A stretch of DNA of 49,154 nucleotides from Candidatus Termititenax sp. (GTDB lineage: Bacteria; Margulisbacteria; Riflemargulisbacteria; GWF2-35-9; DYQY01): assembly GCA_020719045.1 (NCBI GenBank), contig DYQY01000011.1:1-49154 (forward strand), written 5' to 3'. Below the pieces are notes generated by a model. That model searched no databases and was not told the DNA's origin. It saw only the letters and a list, made by a program, of their open reading frames with translations. The translations under genes were made by a program, and so were the position numbers. Positions 24,554 through 33,005 of the stretch are shown here, piece after piece (positions within the stretch are counted from its first letter, which is position 1; each line of letters starts with the position of its first letter).

Positions 24554-25615
24554 ATGAGAGCTTTTATCTATTTACTGTTGATTGTTTTTGTTTCAAGTAC
24601 TATGTTTGCAGAGAGAATTCCTGATGCTCATATTTCGGTGCTTTGTTATCATCATGTTGATTTAAATTCAAAAACTCCTTATTCCGTAACTAGTGAACAA
24701 TTGATAGCTCAAGTTTCAGCTTTGAATCAGGCTGGTTTTAAGTTTGTTACTTTAAAGCAAATAGATGATTTTATGTATTTTGGTAAAGATATTCCAAGTA
24801 AGTCAGTCGCAATTACTTTTGATGATGGCAATTTAACTGTTCTGACAAAAGCTTTGCCGATTTTAAAGAAGATGGGTGTTCCTTTTGCCTTATTTGTTTA
24901 TCCTTCCAGTATTTCTGTTGGGCATAAGAAGCAATTCATGGACTGGGATGATGTGCGATTGCTTCAAAAAGAGGGTGTTACTATTGGGTCTCATAGTTTT
25001 TATCATCCATATCTTACACGACCAAGTGGGATTAAAACTGCACAAAAGTATAACGAGTGGCTTGAAACAGAGTGTGTAAAATCTAAACAAACAATAGAAT
25101 CTCAGATTGGTGTAAGCGTGAATTATTTTGCTATCCCGTTTGGTCTTTATGATAAGAATGTTTATGCAAAGGTTAAGAAAAGTGGGTATCGTTTATCTTT
25201 TAATATTAATGGAATGAATAATTCCATACATGCTGATCCGTATTTCTATAATAGAGTCATGGTCGTTAATACTGATACTCCGAAGACTGTGGTTTCTAAG
25301 GCCTCAGTTAAACCTGTTTATTTCGATTATACCTACCCACTTAAATTAGCAAGGATTACAAGTCAAAATATTCTTGTTAAGTACAAGATATTTAATGCAG
25401 GAGACTATGATTTAACTACTGCTAAGCTTCATTTAGGTAATCCAGTTGGTAAGGGTTATTATTCAGAAAAAGAAGCTATGAATTATCAGAAGGTTTATTT
25501 AGGGACTGAAGCGTTTTATCAGTCATCGGTTACCTTGAAGGATAAAGCTGGACATTCCTGTATGGGAAACTGGTCGTTTACTTATCAGAAGAATATTCCT
25601 GATTATCTTCAATAA
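24554..25615 (+). CDS. Secreted polysaccharide deacetylase (NodB domain)
   Basis: 353 aa with a signal peptide (about 1-20, after MFA). NodB/carbohydrate esterase 4 domain (about 28-235): VLCYHHVD, metal-binding Asp pair AITFDDGN (about 82-89), His pair in IGSHSFYHPYLT (SHxxxH), and YFAIPFGLYD. It removes acetyl groups from an exported sugar polymer such as poly-N-acetylglucosamine or peptidoglycan. The last ~100 residues (ITSQNILVKYKIFNAGDYDL and on) look like a beta-sandwich add-on of unknown use. TAAAAT lies 10 nt and AAGGA about 4 nt before the ATG. Confidence 0.9.
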   Translation: MRAFIYLLLIVFVSSTMFAERIPDAHISVLCYHHVDLNSKTPYSVTSEQLIAQVSALNQAGFKFVTLKQIDDFMYFGKDIPSKSVAITFDDGNLTVLTKALPILKKMGVPFALFVYPSSISVGHKKQFMDWDDVRLLQKEGVTIGSHSFYHPYLTRPSGIKTAQKYNEWLETECVKSKQTIESQIGVSVNYFAIPFGLYDKNVYAKVKKSGYRLSFNINGMNNSIHADPYFYNRVMVVNTDTPKTVVSKASVKPVYFDYTYPLKLARITSQNILVKYKIFNAGDYDLTTAKLHLGNPVGKGYYSEKEAMNYQKVYLGTEAFYQSSVTLKDKAGHSCMGNWSFTYQKNIPDYLQ

Positions 25616-25624
25616 TAGTCGAAA

Positions 25625-25701
25625 TGGTCGGGGTAGCCAGATTTGAACTGACGACCACACGCCCCCCAGACGTGTGCGCTACCGGGCTGCGCTATACCCC
25701 G
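25625..25701 (-). tRNA. tRNA-Pro (GGG)
   Basis: 77 nt with encoded CCA. Acceptor CGGGGTA/TACCCCG, D arm GCGCAGCCCGGTAGCGC, anticodon stem CACGT/GCGTG with loop CTGGGGG (anticodon GGG), T loop TTCAAAT, discriminator A. Confidence 0.96.
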
Positions 25702-25805
25702 ACTTCGCCAAGGCTACGTCGGGCACAGCCCGTTTGCCTTTGCTAAAGTTTATCAGCCAAAGCTCTCCAAAGAGCGACGGCTGGCTACGGCGGGCAGGCC
25801 CGCGA
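25702..25805. repeat. GC-rich palindromic repeat block upstream of tRNA-Pro
   Basis: Two imperfect direct copies (25712-25732 and 25783-25803) share GGCTACG-CGGGCA and end in GCCCG. Each contains its own hairpin: CGGGC-ACA-GCCCG and GCGGGC-AG-GCCCGC. Between them is a nested hairpin GCTCT-CCAA-AGAGC with outer AGCC/GGCT. The block is far more GC-rich than its surroundings and lies between the tRNA-Pro gene and its probable promoter, so it would form the 5' leader of the precursor. Confidence 0.65.
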
Positions 25806-25820
25806 ATTTAGCTGTTTTAT

Positions 25821-25829
25821 ATTATAGCA
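25821..25829 (-). promoter_or_regulatory. Extended -10 promoter of tRNA-Pro
   Basis: Minus strand TGC-TATAAT. No other promoter is visible before the tRNA, whose 5' end is about 110 nt downstream of the predicted start, beyond the repeat block. Confidence 0.5.
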
Positions 25830-25912
25830 ACTAGGACTTTGGTGAACCAGTTTAATTTGTAGGCTAAATATGTGGGAAATGTGTGCATAGTTTACGATAT
25901 TTTTATGAAAAA

Positions 25913-26725
25913 ATGAGAAATAAAATAGTTGCTACCAATCTTGAAAGTCCAAGAGTTAATAAGAAAGTTATCTATAGTCTAGGCGCTCTGGGCATTTTTG
26001 CATTTCTTCAGCAGATGAATTCCCTTAAGGATGTTGCTTCCTCTGATCCGGATTTGAATTGGATTAATTCTGTAGTTGATGGTGTTGTTGGTTGTGCTAT
26101 GTTTGGATTAGGTAGTGCTCTTTCTGTTTTAGAAAATCCAAATAAAAGTTTTCAGGATAAACAAATAAGGAAAGATTTGGCATATGATGCTTTATTTGGG
26201 GCTTTTTCAAATGTGACTTTTGGTTATGTGCTTTCTGGTATTATTGAAGTAAATTCAGTTTTAGAGAGGCAGGGTTATCTAGCAAGTTTAACCCAGTTGA
26301 TGCCAGACAATAGTAACCAAAATGTTGTTTTGACTTCTATAGAAAATTGGGTGATGGGCGAAGATATTCAGATTAAGCTGGCACTTACTCATTGGTTGTT
26401 AGTATTAGGATTAGTAAATGTAGTTTTGCAGAAAAGACTTAATATTAATAATGTCGATAATGTTGAGCATGCTAACTACCGAAATCATTTTGATTATTTC
26501 AAGGACATCATGAAGAATGTTATAAAATTTAATTTGAACCCTGTCTATCCTAAATTAATAGGGGAGAACAATGTAGCTAATCAGTCAAAAAGATTGCTTA
26601 GGTATGGTTTTATGCTTAACTCATTAATGTATATTTTGGTTTCTCCTATGTATTGGTCTGTTATTGGTCCTGGGATATGTTTGGCTCTTATGTTTTCTTT
26701 AGCTACGAGTAGAGATGAAGAATAA
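25913..26725 (+). CDS. Multi-pass membrane protein of unknown function
   Basis: 270 aa from the ATG at 25913; a GTG at 25883 would add 10 residues. Hydrophobic segments near residues 18-32, 45-65, 82-105, 150-170 and 238-265 give about five spans. No family recognised. No Shine-Dalgarno is visible. TACGAT (25892-25897) is followed by ATTTTT and a tiny frame ATG-AAA-AAA-TGA whose stop overlaps the ATG of this gene, a possible leaderless coupling ORF. The next gene overlaps by 11 nt and probably works with it. Confidence 0.6.
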   Translation: MRNKIVATNLESPRVNKKVIYSLGALGIFAFLQQMNSLKDVASSDPDLNWINSVVDGVVGCAMFGLGSALSVLENPNKSFQDKQIRKDLAYDALFGAFSNVTFGYVLSGIIEVNSVLERQGYLASLTQLMPDNSNQNVVLTSIENWVMGEDIQIKLALTHWLLVLGLVNVVLQKRLNINNVDNVEHANYRNHFDYFKDIMKNVIKFNLNPVYPKLIGENNVANQSKRLLRYGFMLNSLMYILVSPMYWSVIGPGICLALMFSLATSRDEE

Positions 26726-27446
26726 AATAATATCAGATAACAGTAGTAAAAATAGTAGTTTCTTGAGTTCAACTAATTTTTGGCCACAGATTGATTCACA
26801 TTGGGATAGCATAGTGTCTTCTTTTATACATAGAAAGGGCAAGAATAATAATTTTTTCTTGAATAATACAGGTCCAGTGTTTAATTGGCATCGTTCTTTT
26901 TTATCAGACCTTGGATGCGTTTCTGGTCTTATGGATAGAAACGTCTTGGTATATCCAGCAGGAGGAATGGATTCATATACAGGGTTTGGATTGTCACCAT
27001 TTGTAGATGATTTGGTTATTATTGGTTTAGAAAGGTTTGGAGAGTCACAAGACTTAGTGAATCTTGGGAAAATAATAGAACATATGCCTGAAAAGGTTTT
27101 CCCTCACTTTATGGGTTTGGGGTTTGATTGCATCAACAATATGTATGATAGTAAGAAAATCAGTGCTTTAGTTCCAGATTATACTTTTTTGAGTAGGCTT
27201 GATTATAATGTTTTGATAAAAGGTTCGTCTGGAGGAGCTAATTTTGTTAAAAGAGAAGAGTCAAATATTCGAGAGCTACTAAGGATAGCGAAGACTAATA
27301 AAGCAAATATTTTAAGCGATAATCCAATTGTAAATCAGGAAAGTAGAGAATTAAGGGAGATACCCCTGCCAGAGGGGGTTCATTTTGGATATAGTGTATT
27401 GGAAGATCCATTATGCTATTTTAGTGCTGATAGCCTAGATGTTTAA
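26715..27446 (+). CDS. Hypothetical soluble protein
   Basis: 243 aa, no membrane span or export signal. A Ser/Asn-rich N-terminus is followed by a segment NVLVYPAGGMD (about 75-85), FVDDLVIIGLERFG and, later, FPHFMGLGFDCINNMY and NVLIKGSSGGANFV, which look like alternating strands of an alpha/beta fold. I do not recognise the family. It overlaps the upstream membrane-protein gene by 11 nt and its end overlaps the plsY-like gene on the other strand by 12 nt. The pair 25913-27446 seems to be a small operon of its own. Confidence 0.6.
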   Translation: MKNKIISDNSSKNSSFLSSTNFWPQIDSHWDSIVSSFIHRKGKNNNFFLNNTGPVFNWHRSFLSDLGCVSGLMDRNVLVYPAGGMDSYTGFGLSPFVDDLVIIGLERFGESQDLVNLGKIIEHMPEKVFPHFMGLGFDCINNMYDSKKISALVPDYTFLSRLDYNVLIKGSSGGANFVKREESNIRELLRIAKTNKANILSDNPIVNQESRELREIPLPEGVHFGYSVLEDPLCYFSADSLDV

Positions 27447-27986
27447 TTTAGTAAATTTGTCTTGGTTAAAAGTTACAAAACGTTGAAGAGAAAAAATAAG
27501 GAACAGAATAGGTAATAGTACAAAAAAGATGTTTGCTCCACTTACCCAAAAAAAGATGGCAATAAAAAATGTAGTAATAATTAATGGAACTTCCTTGAAG
27601 TCACTATTAAACAGAACAACAAGTAACTCTATTATGGTAAATAGTATAAAAAAGTAGATATTAATTTTTAAATAAAAGATAAACACAAGTATCATAGTGC
27701 TTCTATTTTTTATTGGATTCCAAACTGGAAAAACGTGTCCGAGAGTTAATCCAAGCATCCAAGAAAATGAGTTTAGTCCAAGTAGGTAATAAAAGATGAT
27801 TAGCTTAGCAGTATCAACTAGTATTGCAATCCATTGCCAATTAAATGCTGGATAATGACTAATGGTTATCCCTTTTTTGGGAATAACCACTGTTTTTTTA
27901 TTAAAACTATCTAGCTTGTCAGTAAAAAAAGATATTCCTGGTAAAGAACCAATTAAATATCCAGCCAATATATATATTAGAAACAT
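27435..27986 (-). CDS. Divergent PlsY-like membrane protein
   Basis: 183 aa, about six membrane spans. It matches glycerol-3-phosphate acyltransferase PlsY in outline: opening YLIGSLPG, LVDTAKLIIFYYLLG where PlsY has its DxxKG helix, and LGLTLGHVFPVW where PlsY has GHIFPV. The catalytic pieces are eroded: the Ser/Arg/Gly-rich first loop and the GGKG that normally follows the GH-FPV motif (here NPIKNRST) are missing. It may have another role or be inactive. The start codon shares a base with the lysC stop (TAATG), so it is translated after lysC. Confidence 0.6.
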   Translation of the reverse strand: MFLIYILAGYLIGSLPGISFFTDKLDSFNKKTVVIPKKGITISHYPAFNWQWIAILVDTAKLIIFYYLLGLNSFSWMLGLTLGHVFPVWNPIKNRSTMILVFIFYLKINIYFFILFTIIELLVVLFNSDFKEVPLIITTFFIAIFFWVSGANIFFVLLPILFLIFSLQRFVTFNQDKFTKLNI

Positions 27987-29203
27987 TAGTAAGTTTCTAG
28001 ATTAAATCCTGAGTGAAGCAGTTGAACAGCTTTATTTGTTTCCTTCTGGTCAATGATACAAGAAACCTTAATTTCAGATGTTGTAATTAAATCGATGTTT
28101 ATATTGTTTTCTCCCAAGATAGAGAACATCTTTGCTGCTACACCTGGACTGGACACCATTCCAACACCCACGATAGACACTTTAGATACATGTTCTTGTG
28201 AGTCTACTTCTTTTGCTCCAACTGTTTTTGCAAAAGCTTTTGTTATTTCTAATCCTTTTGCAAACTCGTCTTGTGGAATTGTGAAAGCAATATCGTTTTT
28301 AGCATTTGTTTGATTGCTCTGAACAATCATATCAACATTGATTTTTGCCTCAGCAAGCTCAGAGAATAATTTCCCAGCAATACCAGGTTTGTCTGGTAGT
28401 CCTGTGATAGCTATCTTTGATGTGTTTTCGTCGTACGCAATACCTGTAACCGGATTTTTAATTTCCATTTTCGAGACCTCCTTAACTATTGTACCTTCAT
28501 TAAAATTGTAACTATTACGAACAACTAGTGTAACTCCGAAAGCTTTTGCGCCTTCGACAGCTCTTGGATGAAGAACTTGAGCACCAAGACTAGCAAGCTC
28601 TAGCATTTCATCATAGTCGATAATATCATGTTTTCTAGCTTCTTTGATTAGATTTGGATTGGTTGTATATACGCCATCCACATCAGTATATATTTCGCAA
28701 AAGTCTGCTTTTAATGCAGCAGCGATTGCAACAGCTGATGTGTCTGATCCACCTCTACCTATAGTTGTAATATCGTCATCACTGTTTATTCCTTGGAAAC
28801 CATTAATAATAACTATTTTATCGTTTTGAAGCTCAGAAAGAATTCTCGCTGGCTTAACATCAAGTATTTTAGCTTTATTATGAGAAGCTTCTGTATAAAT
28901 ACCAGCTTGCCATCCAGTAAGAGAGATAGCTTCATGGTTCTTTTTCGTTAAAGCCATAGCAAGTAGGGATGATGATATAGATTCGCCTGTGGCAAGTAGT
29001 GCATCATATTCTCTGCCAGAGGGATATGGGTCGATTTGTTTTGCGAGAGTAACAAGCTCATCTGTGAAGTCACCCATTGCAGATACAATGACGACCATTT
29101 TATAGCCTTTTGCTTTATTAGTGATTATTCTGTCAGCAACTCTTTGGATTTTTTCTATACTTCCAACGCTCGTGCCACCGTATTTTTGAACTATTATTTT
29201 CAA
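27986..29203 (-). CDS. lysC: Aspartate kinase
   Basis: 405 aa, single-function form. It phosphorylates aspartate, opening the lysine/diaminopimelate, threonine and methionine routes. Seen: IVQKYGGTSVG at the N-terminus, FQGINSDDDITTIGRGGSD, and YTDVDGVYTTNP. The C-terminal third carries two ACT domains (about 265-400; ITGLPDKPGIAGKLFSELAE and VSIVGVGMVSSPGVAAKMFS), so end-product inhibition is expected. The start is TTG with AAGGAGG 7 nt upstream. It lies 58 bp after the ornithine/lysine decarboxylase gene; shared transcription would link aspartate-family amino acids to the decarboxylase. Confidence 0.95.
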   Translation of the reverse strand: MKIIVQKYGGTSVGSIEKIQRVADRIITNKAKGYKMVVIVSAMGDFTDELVTLAKQIDPYPSGREYDALLATGESISSSLLAMALTKKNHEAISLTGWQAGIYTEASHNKAKILDVKPARILSELQNDKIVIINGFQGINSDDDITTIGRGGSDTSAVAIAAALKADFCEIYTDVDGVYTTNPNLIKEARKHDIIDYDEMLELASLGAQVLHPRAVEGAKAFGVTLVVRNSYNFNEGTIVKEVSKMEIKNPVTGIAYDENTSKIAITGLPDKPGIAGKLFSELAEAKINVDMIVQSNQTNAKNDIAFTIPQDEFAKGLEITKAFAKTVGAKEVDSQEHVSKVSIVGVGMVSSPGVAAKMFSILGENNINIDLITTSEIKVSCIIDQKETNKAVQLLHSGFNLETY

Positions 29204-29261
29204 AGAAGTTCCTCCTTTTTGATGATGTAATAGTTTACAATGACAGTTGTTTTGTGTCTAT

Positions 29262-30440
29262 TTAAAACTTATCTTCGATATAGACTTTTAGAGGTGGGAA
29301 GCCGTTGAAACAGACTGAGCAATAGCTATATGTATAAGCGCCAGTTGTTAAAATAAATACTCTATCTTTTTCTTTAAGTTTATCAGAAAGAGTATATTTA
29401 AAATGTTCATACATAATGTCAGCACTATCACAAGTTGGTCCTGCAATAATAACGTCACTTACTTTTTTTGAATTCATATGTTTCTCTGTAAATATTGGAA
29501 ATTTAATAGATTCATCCATAGTTTCGATAAGTCCATTAAACTTTCCTACATCTAAAAACACCCAGCGGTAATTATCCAGTTGTGCTTTTTTTGTGACCAT
29601 AACTACTTCAGAAACCATAACACCAGAGTCAGCAACAATAGACCTTCCTGGCTCTATAATGATTTCAGGTAGTCCTTCTGGAAAATCTTCGTCTAAGAAT
29701 CTTGTTATTTCATCAGCATAGACCTCTAGTGATTGTGTTGGTTGAACATAGTTAGCAGGAAATCCGCCACCCATGTTTATCATCTTTAGCTCAATGCCGT
29801 CTTTCTTTAGCGCATCAAATAAATATTTGCATTTTGCAATCGCATTGTCCCATTCTCCGATTTCTCTTTGTTGTGAACCAACGTGGAACGAAATTCCGTA
29901 AGGTATAAGTTCAAGTTTTTTAGCTTTTTTTGCTAATTTATAGGCAGTATCAGGATAAACGCCAAACTTTTTCGATAGAGGCCAGTCAGCATCTCCACCA
30001 GAGGACAGCAGTCTAAAGAAAACCTTAGATCCTGGTGCTGCTCTAGATATTTTCAGTAAATCAACAATGGAATCAGAAGCAAATATTCTTATGCCTTTTT
30101 CATATGCGTAAGCAATGTCTTCTTCTTTTTTAATAGTGTTTCCAAAGCTTATTCTGTCAGGAGTTACTCCTATTTCTAATAGTTGATCTAATTCATAGAT
30201 TGTTGCTGTATCAAAGCAAGAACCTTTTTCAGCTAAAAGCTTTAATATCTTTACGTCAGGGTTTGCTTTTACTGCGTAGTAAATTTTCGCATAAGGGAGA
30301 TTTTTCTTTAAATCATCGTAATTTTGGGCTATTTTTTCAAGGCTCACAATTAGGAATGGTGTTTGTTTGCCTTCAGAAAATTCTTGGATTCCTTGAAGTT
30401 CTTTTCTGGTTAGGTAATCGTAAATTCCTCTATGTTCCAT
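29262..30440 (-). CDS. Ornithine/lysine decarboxylase, fold-III PLP type
   Basis: 392 aa, eukaryote-type ODC family. PLP-binding Lys is K58 in YAVKANPD; other landmarks are FHVGSQ, MGGGFPANY, EPGRSIVADSG and the active-site Cys/Asp C337-D338 in GPTCDSAD. The product is putrescine or cadaverine. Bacterial members act on ornithine, lysine or both, and sequence alone does not settle this. Downstream lysC and upstream lipid A genes suggest a role at the cell envelope or in polyamine supply. AGAGG ribosome site. Its promoter carries a large palindrome. Confidence 0.92.
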   Translation of the reverse strand: MEHRGIYDYLTRKELQGIQEFSEGKQTPFLIVSLEKIAQNYDDLKKNLPYAKIYYAVKANPDVKILKLLAEKGSCFDTATIYELDQLLEIGVTPDRISFGNTIKKEEDIAYAYEKGIRIFASDSIVDLLKISRAAPGSKVFFRLLSSGGDADWPLSKKFGVYPDTAYKLAKKAKKLELIPYGISFHVGSQQREIGEWDNAIAKCKYLFDALKKDGIELKMINMGGGFPANYVQPTQSLEVYADEITRFLDEDFPEGLPEIIIEPGRSIVADSGVMVSEVVMVTKKAQLDNYRWVFLDVGKFNGLIETMDESIKFPIFTEKHMNSKKVSDVIIAGPTCDSADIMYEHFKYTLSDKLKEKDRVFILTTGAYTYSYCSVCFNGFPPLKVYIEDKF

Positions 30441-30476
30441 CAGTGCCTCTTTGTTATTTTAATAATTAGACAACGG

Positions 30477-30522
30477 ATAATAACAATGTTTGAGTGATAA
30501 TGCAAATGATATTATTTGCATT
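30477..30522 (-). promoter_or_regulatory. Promoter with palindromic operator for the decarboxylase-lysC operon
   Basis: Minus strand TTGCAT (30500-30505), 17-nt spacer, TATTAT (30477-30482). A perfect 9-bp inverted repeat AATGCAAAT (30499-30507) / ATTTGCATT (30514-30522), 6-nt gap, covers the -35 box. A protein bound there would block or modulate the promoter. Confidence 0.65.
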
Positions 30523-30614
30523 TTTATGATTACTATTTGAAAGCTAAATTTCTATAAATAGTTATTTGGATACTGAGTTATTTTTGTGTCTTGATATTGT
30601 TGAAGTTCATGGTG

Positions 30615-31745
30615 CTAAGATAGGATATATTCGCTTATTTCTGTAAGGATATTTCGGTCGTTTTTTGAGCTTAGTTTAGGTTTAATTTTACTAAAAACAT
30701 CTTTCAATTCTTTCAGTTTAGCCGTGTCTGATAATATTGAGCTTATTTCTTGGTAGATTGCTTCTGTATTGAAATACTGCAAATATTCTGGAACTACTTC
30801 TTTTCCAGCTAAAATATTTGTTAAGGAATAGTTAGGGTATTTAAATTTCTTTTCAAGAACTCTTTTAACCATAAGATAAGAAATAGAATTGAATTTATAA
30901 AAGATAGCATGAGGTGTGCCAACTAGAAGACTTTCAAGTGTAATAGTTCCAGAAGTAACAAGTGCAAATTCGCTTTTGGCTAGAGTCTGATAGGTTTCTC
31001 CAATCGTAATTGATACATAGTTTTTCATGTCTTTTATTTGGTTCTCAATATTTGATAGGTAGTGTTTGTTGGGTAGATTGATAATAAATTGTTTATCATT
31101 CTTTTCATGAAGAAGCTTCATAACCTTTATCATTTCAGGGAAGCTATAAGTTATTTCTTGTTTTCTGGAGCCAGGGAAAACCGCAATCAAATCTTTCTTT
31201 GGAGAATGCTTAACGTTGGCATCTTTAATTATTTGCGTCAGCGGGTGGCCAAAAAAACGAACGTTTTTGGTGTATTTTATGTAAGAATCATACTCTTCTT
31301 GGAAAATAGTAATGATTTTGTCTGTAATGTGAGTTATTTTTTCAACACCTTTTTCTGAACCCCAAACCCATTCTTGGGGTGGAATATAGTAGGCAACAGT
31401 TATTCCCATTTCCTTTGCTTGTTTTGCTAAAATTGTATTGAAACCTTGGAAATCTATACAGATTAATAGGTCTATATTCTTTTCTTTCATAAGCTTAATG
31501 AGCTTGTCTTTTAAAAGTAAAAGCATTGGGATATTCTTTAGTGTTTCCAGAAACCCAATGGTTGATTTTTTGGTGATATCTTTTATTATAGTTGCTCCTG
31601 CATTTTGTAAATGAGTGCTTCCCATAGCAAAGACTTCAAGGTTTGGTGAAATTTCTTTTAAGTGTTTAAGTAAATTGCCACCATGTAAGTCCCCAGAAAC
31701 TTCGCCTGTTAGGATTAGTGCTTTTTTGTATTTATTAAAATCCAT
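30615..31745 (-). CDS. lpxB: Lipid-A-disaccharide synthase
   Basis: 376 aa, normal length. GT19 enzyme joining UDP-diacylglucosamine and lipid X into the lipid A disaccharide at the inner face of the cytoplasmic membrane. Seen: LTGEVSGDLHGGNLL (about 11-25), GFLETLKNIP, IDFQGFN, PPQEWVWG, FGHPLTQ, VFPGSRKQEI and TSGTITLES. The FabZ-LpxA fusion gene ends 9 bp before its start on the same strand, so lpxA and lpxB activities are co-expressed. Confidence 0.95.
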   Translation of the reverse strand: MDFNKYKKALILTGEVSGDLHGGNLLKHLKEISPNLEVFAMGSTHLQNAGATIIKDITKKSTIGFLETLKNIPMLLLLKDKLIKLMKEKNIDLLICIDFQGFNTILAKQAKEMGITVAYYIPPQEWVWGSEKGVEKITHITDKIITIFQEEYDSYIKYTKNVRFFGHPLTQIIKDANVKHSPKKDLIAVFPGSRKQEITYSFPEMIKVMKLLHEKNDKQFIINLPNKHYLSNIENQIKDMKNYVSITIGETYQTLAKSEFALVTSGTITLESLLVGTPHAIFYKFNSISYLMVKRVLEKKFKYPNYSLTNILAGKEVVPEYLQYFNTEAIYQEISSILSDTAKLKELKDVFSKIKPKLSSKNDRNILTEISEYILS

Positions 31746-31754
31746 AGAAACTAA

Positions 31755-33005
31755 TTATTCAGAGTCAGATTCAGAGGTATCTTTGTTCCCTCTTTTCATA
31801 ATTCCATTTTTAGATTCTGCTTGAAGAAAGGATATTAAGTGGTTAACTTCGTGTGAATCAATTTTTAATTCTTTTTCAATTTTTTCAATTGCTTGGCTAG
31901 TATTCATGCTAGAGCGGAATAATGCTTTATAAGCTTCTTTCATGTCTCGTTGGTTTTGTTTTGAAACATCATTTCTTTCAAGTCCAATAATATTCATGCT
32001 TCTTATGCATGCTGGGTTTCCTTCAACAAGCATGTAAGGTGGTACATCTTGGTTTACTTTTGAATATCCGCCAACCATTGCCATGGTGCCAATTCTACAG
32101 AACTGGGTTATTCCTGCCATTCCACCAAGAATTGCTTTATCCTCAATTTGCACATGACCTGCAACTTGTACTGCATTTGACATAACAATATTGTTGCCTA
32201 ATTTACAGTCATGTCCAATATGCACCATTGTTAGTAGTAAGCAGTTATCTCCAATTATTGTCGCCTCGTCTTTTATCGTAGCTCTGTTGATTGTTACGTA
32301 TTCTCGTATGTCACAATTTTTGCCGATAATTACAAAGCTTTTGTCTGTTTTGTTGAACTTTTTATCTTGTGTGGAGTTTCCAATAATTGCACCATAGTGT
32401 ACATGTGTGTTTTCTCCAATTGTTGTCCATTTTTCAATAACAACATTGGCCTCAATAGTAACATTGTTACCTAATACTACACCTTCACCTATGTAGGCAT
32501 TTGGTCCGATTTTAACGTCTTTTCCTATTACTGCATTTGGGTGAATTTTGGCAGATGGGTCTATCAATGTTTCAAGTTGTGAGTTAACTAAAGAGAAGGT
32601 CATTTCTGTTTCTGCTACAAGATTTCCATCAACAAAAGCTTTGCCTGAAGATTTTGCAACTGGTCCTCTAATTTTTTGTATTTCAACTTCAAATCTTATT
32701 TGATCACCAGGTGTTACTGGTCTTTTGAATCTTGCATCATTTATGGAAGCAAAATAAGCGATTTTGCCTTTTGTAGCAGGTGTGTTCAGTAAAATAATTC
32801 CAGAAAGTTGAGCCATTGCTTCAATAATTAGAACTCCAGGCATAACTGGTTGACCAGGAAAATGTCCTTGAAAGTATGCTTCATTGATGGTTGTGTTCTT
32901 GATTGCCACAGCTCTTGTTTCGTTCGCTTCTAAAACACGGTCTATTAGTAAGAAAGGGTATCTGTGTGGAAGAATGTTCATTATTTCGTTAATGTTGAAA
33001 GTCAT
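31755..33005 (-). CDS. FabZ-LpxA fusion: hydroxyacyl-ACP dehydratase and UDP-GlcNAc acyltransferase
   Basis: 416 aa, one unbroken frame. Residues 1-~140 are FabZ: LPHRYPFLLIDRV, catalytic H48 in QGHFPGQPVMPG and E62 in LIIEAMAQ. After a linker (SLVNSQLETL) residues ~148-400 are LpxA: left-handed beta-helix hexapeptides from IDPSAKIHPNAVIG, catalytic H265 in VHIGHDC, and the C-terminal helical part after NIIGLERNDV. An acidic Ser/Glu tail ends it. Both use 3-hydroxyacyl-ACP: FabZ dehydrates it for fatty acid elongation, LpxA uses it for lipid A, so fusing them couples the two competing fates. The start overlaps the PilO-like gene by 4 nt. Confidence 0.93.
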   Translation of the reverse strand: MTFNINEIMNILPHRYPFLLIDRVLEANETRAVAIKNTTINEAYFQGHFPGQPVMPGVLIIEAMAQLSGIILLNTPATKGKIAYFASINDARFKRPVTPGDQIRFEVEIQKIRGPVAKSSGKAFVDGNLVAETEMTFSLVNSQLETLIDPSAKIHPNAVIGKDVKIGPNAYIGEGVVLGNNVTIEANVVIEKWTTIGENTHVHYGAIIGNSTQDKKFNKTDKSFVIIGKNCDIREYVTINRATIKDEATIIGDNCLLLTMVHIGHDCKLGNNIVMSNAVQVAGHVQIEDKAILGGMAGITQFCRIGTMAMVGGYSKVNQDVPPYMLVEGNPACIRSMNIIGLERNDVSKQNQRDMKEAYKALFRSSMNTSQAIEKIEKELKIDSHEVNHLISFLQAESKNGIMKRGNKDTSESDSE

